Positions 50,641 through 61,799 of a DNA stretch of 64,000 nucleotides are shown in pieces. The stretch is from the NCBI RefSeq assembly GCF_020080835.1, contig NC_058158.1, positions 13,702,001 to 13,766,000 of the forward strand, given 5' to 3'. Below the pieces are notes generated by a model, which did not search any database, was not told where the DNA came from, and worked only from the letters and a program-made list of their open reading frames with translations. Within the stretch, counting starts at the first letter, position 1; each line of letters starts with the position of its first letter. The translations under genes and the position numbers were made by a program. Origin of the DNA: Cotesia glomerata (taxonomy: Eukaryota; Arthropoda; Insecta; Hymenoptera; Braconidae).

Positions 50641-51953
50641 GTAATGAGTGAAAAAGATGAGGGCGAATGAAAAAAGAGATGAAAAGATGTAGTAAAAATA
50701 GTTGGAACATGGGAAAAGATCATTGGTAAAACCAAAAAAGGGCAGTACCTTATTCATTTAATTTCTTTATTCACTCTACGGATAACTATTTTTCTTTTAG
50801 TCTACAAATTCTTTCGTTCATCTATTCCGAAAATTCTATTTTATATTTTTTTAATCTTTATTTTTTCATAATTATAAACATTATAGGTTTCCATGTTAAT
50901 TGTATCAAATTTATATGATCACCGTTTCAGATTTTTTTACTTTTATAAGTTCTGTGACAGTTAAAATTCAGAATGATGAAAAAATTTTATTTTAAATAAA
51001 ATTAAAGATAGCAATAAATTCTACTATTAAAATATATATCATTTAATAGACTGATAATTTTCATGTTGAAAATATGAATAGCAATTGACTCTGCAAGATT
51101 GCTCTCGTGTAGAAAATTTTCTGAGAATGCCAATTTCCGTAACAGGCCTGATTAATTTAATCAATTATGAGATAAAAAATAAATTTTTATTGTAACTTTT
51201 AATGTTTATATATTTCATAGAAGAAATGTGTATGTCAATCATCATGCCGTAAGTAAGACTAAAATAAGTTTACCAATTGAATAATTAAAAACCAGTGACA
51301 GATGAGACCCTCAGAGGAGTGAAAAAAATAATTTATATGTACTTGAAAACTTATTATATTTAACACCTGACACTTAAATCTTTTTTTAGGAGATGATTTA
51401 GCGATCATGCACCCTCTATTGAATATTTTGAACACTATCTTCAATGAAAAAATATGAGCATATCAAACCATATTAGTCATATTACATAATGAACATGGAT
51501 GAACATAGACATTTCAGACCATATCAGACCAAAATAGTCGTATTTATTTTTTAGTTTTAATCTATATAATAAATTCAAATTAATTTAATTAAAATATTAT
51601 CATCAATATTAATATTTATTTATTTGCCTTTGTTCTAACCCAACAGCCCAAGGGCCAATAACAGGGTTTCTCAATTTTTACAAAGTTAAAGATTTCGACA
51701 GAGTGACAAACATAAGTGATAATATGAATCTATATAAACTAAAAATTTTAAATTTTAATTCTTATAAAATAAAATAACATGTGTTAACATAACTGAACTA
51801 AGTGAACAAAGTTACATTTATAGTTAATTTACACTAGAAATTCGAATTGCGCGCTGTAATCCTAAACCAATAAGAAATCAGGGTCTTTTTTTTATTAGTA
51901 TCGAAAAATTCAATACTAAACTAACTTCACTTTAGTCATCAATTTATATTATA

Positions 51954-52209
51954 CACTGATAGAAGGATTTCTTAACATTTAAGAAGATTTCTTTGTATTT
52001 AAGAAATCATTTCTTAGTATTTAAAAAATATTTCTTTGTATTTAAGAAATCTTTCTCAAATACTAAGAAATATATATATTTTTTAAATACTATCAAATAT
52101 TTCTTAAATATTAAGAAATATTTTTTAAATACTAAAAAATGATGTTTAAGAAATGATTTCTTAAATAGAAAGAAATCTTCTTAAATACTAAGAAATCCTT
52201 CTATCAGTG
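51954..52209. mobile_element. 256-bp MITE, CACTGATAGAAGG ends
   Basis: CACTGATAGAAGGATTTCTT at the left and AAGAAATCCTTCTATCAGTG at the right, with TA on both sides (51952-51953, 52210-52211). The body is made of short TTTAAGAAAT / ATTTCTTAAA words. Same ends as the TTCTTGA family but different internal words. Confidence 0.85.
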
Positions 52210-52329
52210 TAGGATATCGAAAAAATAAGTATAATTAATCAAGTTTTAATCTCAAGTAAATCCTATTAAAATTTTTTTACTGGAAAATTTCATGACTACA
52301 TACTTCTTATGGTTAAGACTATGACATTT

Positions 52330-52600
52330 TATTAATTAATATTACTGCGATTGGCCAAGTAAGACGTCAAGCCGCCCTGCCTACGTAAATACATGTTCTT
52401 GACCTCTTCGTTCCCTTGATTACTTCATATAACCCTTTAACACGACAACCCTTCTGTAGCATACCCTACGATCATTATGCGAACTGCGTACTGGTACTCC
52501 TTTTCCCTCTCTTGGGGCAACGGATTTGATATTCCAATCGTGTATTTCTCAGTCCCTTCGTGCCTTTTGCATAGATAATTGCGGGACCAATTAAAATTGA
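52330..52600. promoter_or_regulatory. GC-richer block, possible regulatory element
   Basis: Repeat-free sequence with balanced composition (ACGTCAAGCCGCCCTGCCTA; TCTTGGGGCAACGG) between two mobile elements. No frame. Evidence is composition only. Confidence 0.22.
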
Positions 52601-52835
52601 CAAGGAAAGAATTACTTTTATACGTATAGTATGTACTGGAGACTAGAGGGTATGCTTTACATAGGGTGTGCTAAGGAAGGTGAATATGCTTATAGATTTT
52701 TACGTGATATCAAATTGCAATATACAGACGACAAGAACTTTGTTATTCTATTATTTGTTGAAATAATTGTTTTATGTTCTAAATGGGGCGTTCAACTCTA
52801 AATCGGACGAATTCATAAATTTTTATTTAAAAAAA

Positions 52836-53318
52836 TTAGGAAAACGGTTGACTAAAGGCCAATCCTTGAACTTCCCGATAATTCCATACTCAAGCGCTCA
52901 AAATTGCACAATACGTTTTTGAGCTCTTCGAGCTCAAAAATATTAATTTCATGTCATTTTGAGCTCTCCGAGCTCAAAAATCTGATAGGGGTTTGACAAA
53001 ACACAAAACACTATTTTCTTAATTTTCAAACCGCAATAACTTTTGAATGAATGAACCGATTTTCACGCATTTGGCAATATTCGATGTAGTGTTTTAGGCC
53101 TCATTAAAAATCTTTGTTTTAATTGGTCAAACAAGGAATTTAAAAAAAAACCACATTTCAAAAAAATTTTTTTTATAGTTTTTTTGAGGTTTCTCAAAAT
53201 CTGCCGGTTCGAATCGATCCAAAGTATATTCAAAATCTATGTTTAGTCAAGCCCTTACGAATGGCGCCAATCGCGAAGAAATCGGTCAAGCCGTTCAAAA
53301 GTTATAAGAGGGTCTTAT

Positions 53319-53405
<87 letters not shown>

Positions 53406-53775
53406 GACATAGTGACAACCTCGCGGGGATAGTCAGGGAAGCTTCCTGTGACCTTCAAACGTCGAGATCTGATGAAAATTCGATTTTTGCAAAACGGGGT
53501 GAAAACAATAACTTCCCGATTTTTGAAAATCTTCGATTTTCTTAGCGGGAAGTTAAAAATAGTGTTTTATCAAACTTCTATCAAACTTTTGAGCTTGAAA
53601 AGCTCAAAAGCATACAAAAGCTATTTTTTTGAACTTGGAGAGCTCAAAATAACACACAAATTGTATTTATGAGCTCGAAGAGCTCAAAAACGTCATAAGT
53701 GCAATTTCAAGCGTTTAGGTATAGAATTAGCGGGAAGTTGCAGGGATGACCTTCAGGGTTAACCGTTTTCCTCAT
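52836..53775. mobile_element. (CA)n/GAGCTC foldback element, deleted copy
   Basis: Starts TTAGGAAAACGGTTGAC and ends with the complement near 53775 (AACCGTTTTCCT). It carries GAGCTC hairpins near both ends (52919-52940, 52959-52979, 53588-53610, 53668-53690), a (CA)n tract at 53323-53400, and AACTTCCCGATTTTTGAAAA words. Compared with the 53951-55792 copy it has the full left arm followed directly by the outer quarter of the right arm, so the inner right arm is missing. The His/Thr frame across the CA tract is an artefact. Confidence 0.7.
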
Positions 53776-53950
53776 TTTTTTAATTGAATTTTTATTAAAA
53801 TTCACTACGATACATACGTACAAAAACAAACGAATTTTTTCTATCTCTCAAGAGAAAACTATGGCGCCACTTGATTAAGCTAGATTTTTTTAAACTGCGT
53901 GCGCATATAACAAGAAAAACGGGCGCCGATATTTAAAATAGAAAAAAAAA

Positions 53951-54637
53951 TTAGGAAAACGGTTGACCCTGAAGGCCATCCCTGCAACTTCCCGCTAATT
54001 CCATACTTAGGCGCTTAAAATTGCACCAATGACGTTTTTGAGCTCTTCGAGCTCAAAAATACAATTTATGGGTTATTTTGAGCTCTCCGAGCTCAAAGAT
54101 ATTACTTTCCTATGCTTTAAAGCTCTTCGAGCTCAAAAGTCTGATAGAGATTTGATAAGACACTATTTTTTGAATTTTTAAACCGCAATAACTTGTGAAT
54201 GAATAAACCGATTTTTACGCGGTTAGAAGCATTCGACGCAGTTTTTCAAGCCTCACAAAGAATCTTAAATTTTGAATTGATCGCGCTAGGAATTTTGGAG
54301 TTATTCCGAAAAAACACTTTTTTCGGTTTTCTTTCGTTCACGATATCTCTCGAACGAATCAACCGATTTTGACCGGACTGGTGGTGATCGACGTGGTTTT
54401 TTGAAGTTAAGAGCTGATTAGTTTTTGGAATTGAACCTTTAAGCCGTTTAAAAGTTATTCCAAAAAAACCACATTTGAAAAAAATTTTTTTTTCAGTTTT
54501 TTTAAGATTTCTCAAAATCTATTGATCTGAATCGGTCCAAATAGTTTTTAAAATATAAGTTTGGTCAAGCCCTTTCGAATGGCACCAACCGCGATGAAAT
54601 CGGTCGAGCCGTTCAAAAGTTATAAGCGGTTCACATA

Positions 54638-54715
<78 letters not shown>

Positions 54716-55060
54716 TACAGACACCGTGACAACCTCGCGGGGATAGTCAGGGAAGTTTCCTCGATTTTTGCAAAGCGGGGTGAAAACAATAACTTCCCGA
54801 TTTTTGAAAATCTTCGATTTTCTTAGCGGGAAGTTAAAAATACTCTGTAAGAAATTACTTAACTATTATTATTATTTTTTTTTAATTAACTACACAATTT
54901 ACTTTTTAAATTCCCGCTAAGAAAATCGAAGATTTTCGAAAATCGGGAAGTTATTGTTTTCACCCCGTTTTGCAAAACTCGAGTTTTCATCAGATCTCGA
55001 CGTTTGAAGGTCACAGGAAGCTTCCCTGACTATCCCCGCGAGGTTGTCACGGTGTCTGTA

Positions 55061-55106
<46 letters not shown>

Positions 55107-55792
55107 TATGTGAACCGCTTATAACTTTTGAACGGCTTGACCGACTTCATCGCGGTTGGTGCCATTCGAAAGAGCTTGACCAAACTTAGATTTTGAAAAC
55201 TATTTGGACCGATTCAGATCAATAGATTTTGAGAAATCTTAAAAAAACTGAAAAAAAAATTTTTTCAAATGTGGTTTTTTTGGAATAACTTTTAAACGGC
55301 TTGAAGGATCAATTCCAAAAACTAATCAGCTCTCAACCTCAAAAAACCACGTCGATCGCCACCAGTTCGGTCAAAATCGGTTGATTCGTTCGAGAGATAT
55401 CGTGAACGAAAGAAAACCAAAAAAAGTGTTTTTTCGGAATAACTCCAAAATTTCTAGCGCGATCAATTCAAAGTTCAAGATTCTTTGTGAGGCTTAAAAA
55501 ACTGCGTCGAACGCTTTTAACCGCGTAAAAATCGGTTTATTAATTCAAAAGTTATTGCGGTTTAAAAATTCAAAAAATAGTGTCTTATCAAATCTTTATC
55601 AGATTTTTGAGCTCGAAGAGCTTTAAAGCATAGGAAAGCAATCTCTTTGAGCTCGGAGAGCTTAAAATAACCCATAAATGGTATTTTTGAGCTCGAAGAG
55701 CTCAAAAACGTCATTGGTGCAATTTTAAGCGCCTAAGTATGGAATTAGCGGGAAGTTGCAGGGATGGCCTTCAGGGTCAACCGTTTTCCTAA
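53951..55792. mobile_element. 1.84-kb foldback element with 890-bp arms
   Basis: The left arm 53951-54840 and right arm 54904-55792 are near-identical inverted repeats separated by about 63 bp. Order in each arm from the outside: TTAGGAAAACGGTTGACC, CTGCAACTTCCCGCTAATTC, three GAGCTC hairpins (54037, 54075 and 54118 in the left arm), ACCGCAATAACTT and AACCGATTTT words, a conserved GGTCAAGCC...GTTCAAAAGTTATAAG stretch, (CA)n (54642-54710) or (TG)n (55067-55102), GACAACCTCGCGGGGATAGT, and CCCGATTTTTGAAAATCTTC. The left arm lacks the GACCTTCAAACGTCGAGATC segment present in the right arm. No transposase frame. Confidence 0.85.
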
Positions 55793-55799
55793 TTTTTTC

Positions 55800-58190
55800 T
55801 TAAAGAATGAATGAGCGTTACGAGGTGTGCACTTTTGGATTTTCCAAACTTTTTTATTTTAAAGTTAAGTTTTTGTTCCTTATTTTGTCTATTTTGTTCC
55901 TTATTTTCTCTCCTAGGATTAAACGGATTCCATTATTTTTAATTTATAGTGAACAGCTTCCATTTATTTTATGATTTAAATTATTTTCATAAGACTCATA
56001 ACTAAAAAAAAAGCGACTACTAATTCATTTTTAAAATATTAATTGATGACAGTAATGTAATTAAAGTAAGGTTGCATCGTGTGAGCAATTTTTTATTTAA
56101 AGCAGAGTAGCATCATATGTGCACTTTTGTAGTAGACGATGATAAAATACGTTCTCAACACTGATAAATTTACTAACGTCGTGTCAAGTAGTTTCTCTTG
56201 CTTCTTTTTTTTTTTTTTTTGCGAATTATTTTTACTTCAAATGTGATATTTATATATATACATAGAATGTACGAAAAATTAATGGAATCAATATCTGCAT
56301 GCACAAACGATCATTTTTATAGTTCCTAAACAAAATGAATAAGTTTTATTTCAAGTACATAATTAATAATTAGTTATCAGATATTGTCAGAGTTCTATGT
56401 ACGTATGTAAGTTCGTTACATTAATTGTAAGATACGAGTCGATAAACTACCGATTTGAATTTGAAATTGGCGAAAACGAATGATCATGAGTTGCTGACAA
56501 TTGTTAAATATAGCTTGAAAAGATAATGAAAAATTCTGGTATTAATGCAAAAGATTTTTTCTTGTGGTCAATTAAACGGCTTTCTTTAACATGTAATGTT
56601 GAATGATAATTAATGACAGCGATAAACGAGTAGCAACTGAACCGGTGACCAAGAATGAAGCTCATTTCAGTGGAAGATGAAGATCTTTACGGAATAACAT
56701 TTTGTGTGGTTAACTAAAAAGTCAAAGACGCAAAAAGTATTATTTTTAAAAAAAGTACCGGTGAACATAACTATTTCGAAAAAAAAAAAAAAAAATTAAA
56801 AAAAAAAAGAGAATATATCGAAATGGAAAGAAGAAGTAGCACTCAAGAACGATTCAGATAGAGGGTAAAATTCCCTCCTAAGATAGGAACGCTACCTCTT
56901 CGTTACCTATATCTAACGAGTGACTACCGACATTAGTTCACTGACACCATTGACACTTTTATTAATGATGCCATCGACTGAATTCTACTTTTTTACCAGC
57001 CTTCATTTATAGATTTCCTATCGCGCTGTGCTAAGATGTATCTCATTTTTAGTCGGCATCGTATTTACTTTTTCTTCGTGTCTCTTCCGCCATTTATAAG
57101 AACAGATTTCATTTGGATATTATAGTGAATAGCAATTTATATTTTGCTTTTATGCTGTATTACTAAACTTTTTTTTTATCGTTTATGTTTTTTTCATATG
57201 TGTTACGGCAAATATTTACATATTTAAAATATCAAATAATATTGTGTGATAGTATTTTAATTAAACATTAATAATTGATGGTCAATTAATTCTGAGTACT
57301 GGTATTATACATCTTACATTTATGTATATGCAGTACTGACCAAGCATTTCAGGAGATTACCTGGAGGGAAACATGCTCGTAATTTCTCAACGTCGGTCAT
57401 CCTCTAGTGTGTTTCCGATGTGTCTATTTTGATTAAGGTGACTAGAATCTCATCTGTCTATAATTTATGTCTTTATTATATTTTAAAATATATCCGAGTG
57501 ATTAATATCTCTAAAGTTAATATTACAACGAACATAATAAAATGTTATTTAAGATCTGATAGATCAAAATAAAAAATATATTTTTTCTAAAACATTGAAG
57601 AGAATTATTATTAACGAAGTTTATCTATTATTGACGAGAAGTTTTACGTAAGTTTTCTAAGATTATTATTTGAAGCAATAGCCCAAATTATTAAAACGTA
57701 AAATTATCCTTTAAAAGTGATTTTTCACACCTCATAACGTGAAGCATTGAAGGTTGTGCATAACTCTCCATTGGTCAAAGTCAACCTATTTTTCAAACTC
57801 CATTTATGACTATAATACTTTATCTTGAATGCATGGATAATAAAAGTGTATAAAAATATAAAAATCACAGAGCATTAATATACTCGCCACTAGAAAAAAA
57901 AAAAAAAAAAAAAATCATTATAAAACAATATGACTGAAAACAAATTAGAATGGATGTCGATTAATCCGTGTGTAATTTATGTCACCGATTATTTTTGTCT
58001 GTTAAGTAATCTCACATCAACAATTATTACCCTTACTTAACAATTTATTCCCTTATGCAGTTGGTTTTCATATTCAGCCAATACTTAGCATTTTCGACGG
58101 ATGGCGCACGGCCTAAAATTTGGTCCGCATCCACTGACTTGATTCGAAGACCTTAAGTTCCTACACAGAAAATAGTATATTGTGTGTGGA
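55800..58190. other. Intergenic DNA, two slightly GC-richer patches
   Basis: Mostly AT-rich, with T and A runs (56203-56220, 56780-56795, 57895-57914). Patches at about 56860-57000 and 57330-57430 are GC-richer and repeat-free and might be conserved elements. No gene was seen. Confidence 0.45.
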
Positions 58191-58199
58191 CATAAAATC

Positions 58200-58255
58200 G
58201 GGGTCCAGGGGCAGAGCCCCGGCAGGGTTCAGGAGCGGAGCCCCCCCCCCCCCCC
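58200..58255. repeat. GC-rich direct repeat ending in a 15-C run
   Basis: GGGGTCCAGGGGCAGAGCCC then CGGCA is followed by a second, diverged unit GGGTTCAGGAGCGGAGCCC that runs into 15 C. Each unit can form a GGGGC/GCCCC stem. Extremely GC-rich in an AT-rich region, with sharp borders. Confidence 0.75.
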
Positions 58256-58911
58256 AGTCCCTAAAAACAAATAAAAAGTTAAAAAAAAATAAATAAATAT
58301 ATTTCAAATAATAAATACAAAGTAATTAATATTAATTAACAAAAAAATTTATTTGAAACGATCAACACATAAAATTAAATGACATTAAATTTAGCTGTCA
58401 TTTACAAGTTTTTGATTTTCTTTAACAAACTAATTTGTTCCAAAAAATCATTTATAAAAAATTGTATTTTTTATTTTTTTAAATTTCTACATGACGATTT
58501 TAAAAAAAATTTTTTTTTGTCATAGTTTATTTGTTACAAAAATTATTAAAATGATCAAATATCTGCTAAATTAATTTTTATTAAAATTAAACTGCTCAAT
58601 ATTAATTAATTATTTTTACTTTCGTTAAAAATATGAACTTTGTAATGTCAACCTCACTTCTTTAATATTGACACACGGAAAAAAGAAAACTCGAAAAATT
58701 ACAATATAAAATGTAAAATCGGTCCCGACGTAATCAAAACTAGAAAAATTACAGTTTAAAATAACATTTTTCTAAATTGAATTTTTTAATTTAATATTCA
58801 GAGCTTTCAATGTAAATATTATATTTTACAATGTAATTTTTATAAAATCTGTAATAATTACATTTGAAACTGTAATTTTTCCATTATTTATCACGAAGCG
58901 CCACGTTGCAT

Positions 58912-59229
58912 TATAGGGGAAGGGGGGGGGGCAAAATGGGCCCCTTAAAATTTTCAATATCCAAAAATATTTGGGGGCAAAATGGGCCCCCAATATTTTC
59001 AATTCTCGAAGTGTTTGGTAGGTATAATGGGCTGATTAGACTTTAAAAACCAAAGAATATTTTTCAGTTAAACGCGTTCTAGAATTTTTGAATTATAAAA
59101 AAAATTATATAGGTAAAGTACGAACTAGGTCGCGAGTTAAATAACAGCATTATTTACTATATTTTTTGTTAAAAAACTATTTATTTTACAGAAGCTTCCC
59201 TGACTTTTTTCTTGATGGTGTGTGGGTGT

Positions 59230-59282
<53 letters not shown>

Positions 59283-60511
59283 TGTGTGTGTATGAACGTA
59301 AACCTCTCATAACTTTTAAACGGCTCGACCGATTCAAACGGGATTGACAGCAATCGAAAGAGTTTCTTTGCCCCTAGATATTTTATACTATTTAAGGTGA
59401 TTCGGGCCAATATATTTTGAGTAATCTCGAAAATAAAATTTTCAGAAAATGGTTTTTTTTAAATAAATTTTAATCTGCTGAATCAATCGTTTTCAAAAAC
59501 TAATCAGCTTTTAAGCTTAAAAAACTGCGTCGATCGTCGTCAACGCGATCAAAATTGGTCGATTCGTTTGTGAGGTATCGGAACAAAATATTTGGGAAAA
59601 AGTGTTTTTTTTTCTTACATAACTCCGACATTTATTGCTGGATCGTTTTTGATTCAACGAGATGATTTTTAGGGCTTAAAAAAATTACTTCAATCGCCGC
59701 CAATAACGTCAAAATCGGTTGAGTGGTTCGAGAGATATTTAATTTTAAAAAATTAAAAAAAGTATTTTTTTAACTTATCTTTAAAATTTCACGTCCGATT
59801 GTTTGGTTAGTGATAAATAATATTTTTGTTCTAGAAAGACTGCAAAGAATGCCTTTAATTTTTTTTGAATCAGTTAATTTATTTGTGAGATATCGTTGTC
59901 AAAAAAATTCTAAAAAATTGTTTTTTTTTTGTGATACATTTTTATTGTCTTCACCTATCGGTTCTAAAAACTGATCGGTTTTTAAGCTTGGAAACCCGCG
60001 TTGATCGCCGTTAACGTGATTGAAATTGGTTGATTAGTTTGAGAGATACCGTTGTCGAAATAATTCAAAAAACACATTTTTTTGAAATTACTCCGACATT
60101 TTTTACCTGATTTATTATTGCTTTTGGCGTGAAATGTGGAGCGCTTAGGTATGGAGTTAGCAGGAAGTTGCAGGGATGGCTTTTAGGGTCTACTGTTATC
60201 CTAATTTTTTATACTGAATACATAATAAAAAAATTCAAAATATAAAACAAGTAAGAAACATATTGAGTTTTTTGGGGGGCCCGTTTTACCCCACTTTTCT
60301 CAATTTTTTAATTTCGATGTACACAAAAAAATTAATACCATAAACTCAGTAAAAGCCCAAAAAAAGTAAAACGAGCTAAAAAACTCATGAACAGAGCAAA
60401 TTGAGGTCAAATACTTGGCAAGGGACTAAAAAAAAGTAAAACCAGAGAAAAACACTAAGGATATCAACATTTTTTTCTTAAGGGGCCCATTCCCCCCCCC
60501 CTACCCCTATA
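58912..60511. mobile_element. Element with TATAGGGG and poly-G inverted ends
   Basis: Starts TATAGGGGAAGGGGGGGGGG then CAAAATGGGCCCCTTA, and ends TAAGGGGCCCATTCCCCCCC then CCCTACCCCTATA, clear inverted repeats of about 35 bp. Further GGGCCC-containing copies lie inside (58975-59000, 60272-60290). It inserted into the 58674-60542 MITE and itself received the (TG)n half-element at 59188-60204. No coding frame. Confidence 0.65.
59188..60204. mobile_element. Diverged half-copy of the (CA)n/GAGCTC family
   Basis: Begins GAAGCTTCCCTGAC as in the right arm at 55018-55031, then (TG)n at 59219-59290, CATAACTTTTAAACGGCTCG, repeated AACTCCGACAT and AAATTGGTYGATT blocks, and the terminal AGCAGGAAGTTGCAGGGATG to TCCTAA. 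Several internal blocks (for example GATCGCCGTTAACG) are repeated three or four times with drift, which makes it longer than a standard half arm. GAGCTC hairpins are missing. Confidence 0.6.
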
Positions 60512-60559
60512 CTGGAATTTTTCAAATTTTCTTTTTTCCGTGCAGTAAGATTGTTTTTT

Positions 60560-61037
60560 TACTTCTCAATCAACTCTTAAAATCAAAAAACCACGTTGAT
60601 TGCCGCCAAGCCGGTCAAAACCGGTTGAATCGTTCGTGAGATCGTTAAAAAAAAAATCGAAAAAATATTTTTTTCAGAATTTCTATGTCATTCTTAGTCT
60701 GACCACTTTAAGTTCTAAGATTCTTCAAAAAGCTCAAAAATCTACGTTGAAAGCCGTAAACCGCGAAAAAATCGGTTCATTCATTTAAAAGTTATTGCGG
60801 TCTGAAAATTCAAAAAATAGTGTTTCATTAAACTTCTATTAGACTTTTGAGCTCGAAGAGCTCAAAAGCATAGAAAAGCTATCTCTTTGAGCTCGGAGAG
60901 TTCATAATGACACGAAAATTATATTTTTGAGTTTAAAGAGCTCAAAACCGTAATAAGTGTAATTTTGATCGCTTAAGTATGAAATTAGCGGGAAGTGGCA
61001 GGGATGGCCTTTAGGGTCAACCGTTTTCCTAATTTTT
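60560..61037. mobile_element. Right-end fragment of the (CA)n/GAGCTC family
   Basis: From AAATCAAAAAACCACGTTGA to AACCGTTTTCCTAATTTTTT it follows the outer right arm of the 53951-55792 copy, with three hairpins (TTGAGCTCGAAGAGCTCAAA at 60847, one near 60886, one near 60930). The inner part and the left arm are absent. Confidence 0.7.
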
Positions 61038-61289
61038 TTTTATTTTAGCAGTTTTCACAGTCAATTTGCGTGCGATAAGGATAGTTTGCGTTTACCAAGT
61101 TCAATTTGCGTGCGACAAATAAACTTATCGCACTCAAATAATAGTTTCGTTTATGAAAAAACTCACGCGTAATTTTAAAATGAGCAAACAGCTCTTTTTC
61201 AACCGCAACAGCGAGCGCCAAGATACTACTTTTCCCACATGAGTAATGAAAAAAAATTAAGTTGTATCAAATGATTTTGAAGAACTTCG

Positions 61290-61460
61290 TCTTCTTGATT
61301 AGAGTCAAAAAAGTTCTTAAGCTAAGAAATTTTTCTTGATTCAATTAAATTTTACTTGATTCAGAAAATTTTCGTCTTGAATCAAGACAATGAAACTCTT
61401 CAAAATTATTTTCTTGGTTCAAGAACTTTTCTCTTGATTCGATTTAATTTTTTTTAAGTG
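61290..61460. repeat. Degraded TTCTTGA-type MITE
   Basis: TCTTGATTAGAGTCAAAAAA, TTTCTTGATTCAATTAAATT and TTTCTTGGTTCAAGAACTTT words, then CTCTTGATTCGATTTAATTT before AAGTGTA. It resembles the 22172-22412 MITE but the left end is lost. Confidence 0.5.
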
Positions 61461-61592
61461 TACTTATTGTCAATCTAGTCGTTTATTTTGATGGATAAAA
61501 ATTCTCTAACTTTTAAGTATTTATTCGAATGTTAAAAAATTGAATAATTCTGGTATATTACCCAATCTTAACCTTGACTTTTTATATTAGCA

Positions 61593-61793
61593 CACAGTAA
61601 AAAATATTGTGTAAAATCAACATAATTTCTGTGTTAAATACCGTCAACACAAAATTAATGTTAAATTTGTGTTGTTTCAACACAAAGCTTGTATCATTTT
61701 AACACATAGTTTGTGTCATTTTAACACAAAAATGTGTTGAATTTTACCACTAATTTTGTGTTGACGGTATTTAACACAACATTTTTTACAGTG
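61593..61793. mobile_element. 201-bp MITE, CACAGTAAAAAAT ends
   Basis: CACAGTAAAAAATATTGTGT at the left and CAACATTTTTTACAGTG at the right. The interior carries AATACCGTCAACACAAAATT against its complement AATTTTGTGTTGACGGTATT, and several AACACA/TGTGTT words. CA flanks both ends. Confidence 0.8.
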
Positions 61794-61799
61794 CACTAA

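Larger units (their letters stand above)
58674..60542. mobile_element. CACGGAAAAAAG MITE split by insertion
   Basis: The left end CACGGAAAAAAGAAAACTCG then AAAAATTACA and right end TTTTCTTTTTTCCGTG match the 17212-17432 family, including the TTACA/TGTAA-rich interior (58740-58885). The two ends are now 1.87 kb apart because of the 58912-60511 insertion. A CA dinucleotide flanks both ends. Confidence 0.65.

Noticed and set aside
53261..53545. His/Thr and Val/Cys repeat proteins (also at 54519-54746, 54917-55189, 59137-59410)
   Set aside because: Translations of (CA)n or (TG)n microsatellites inside a repeat family.
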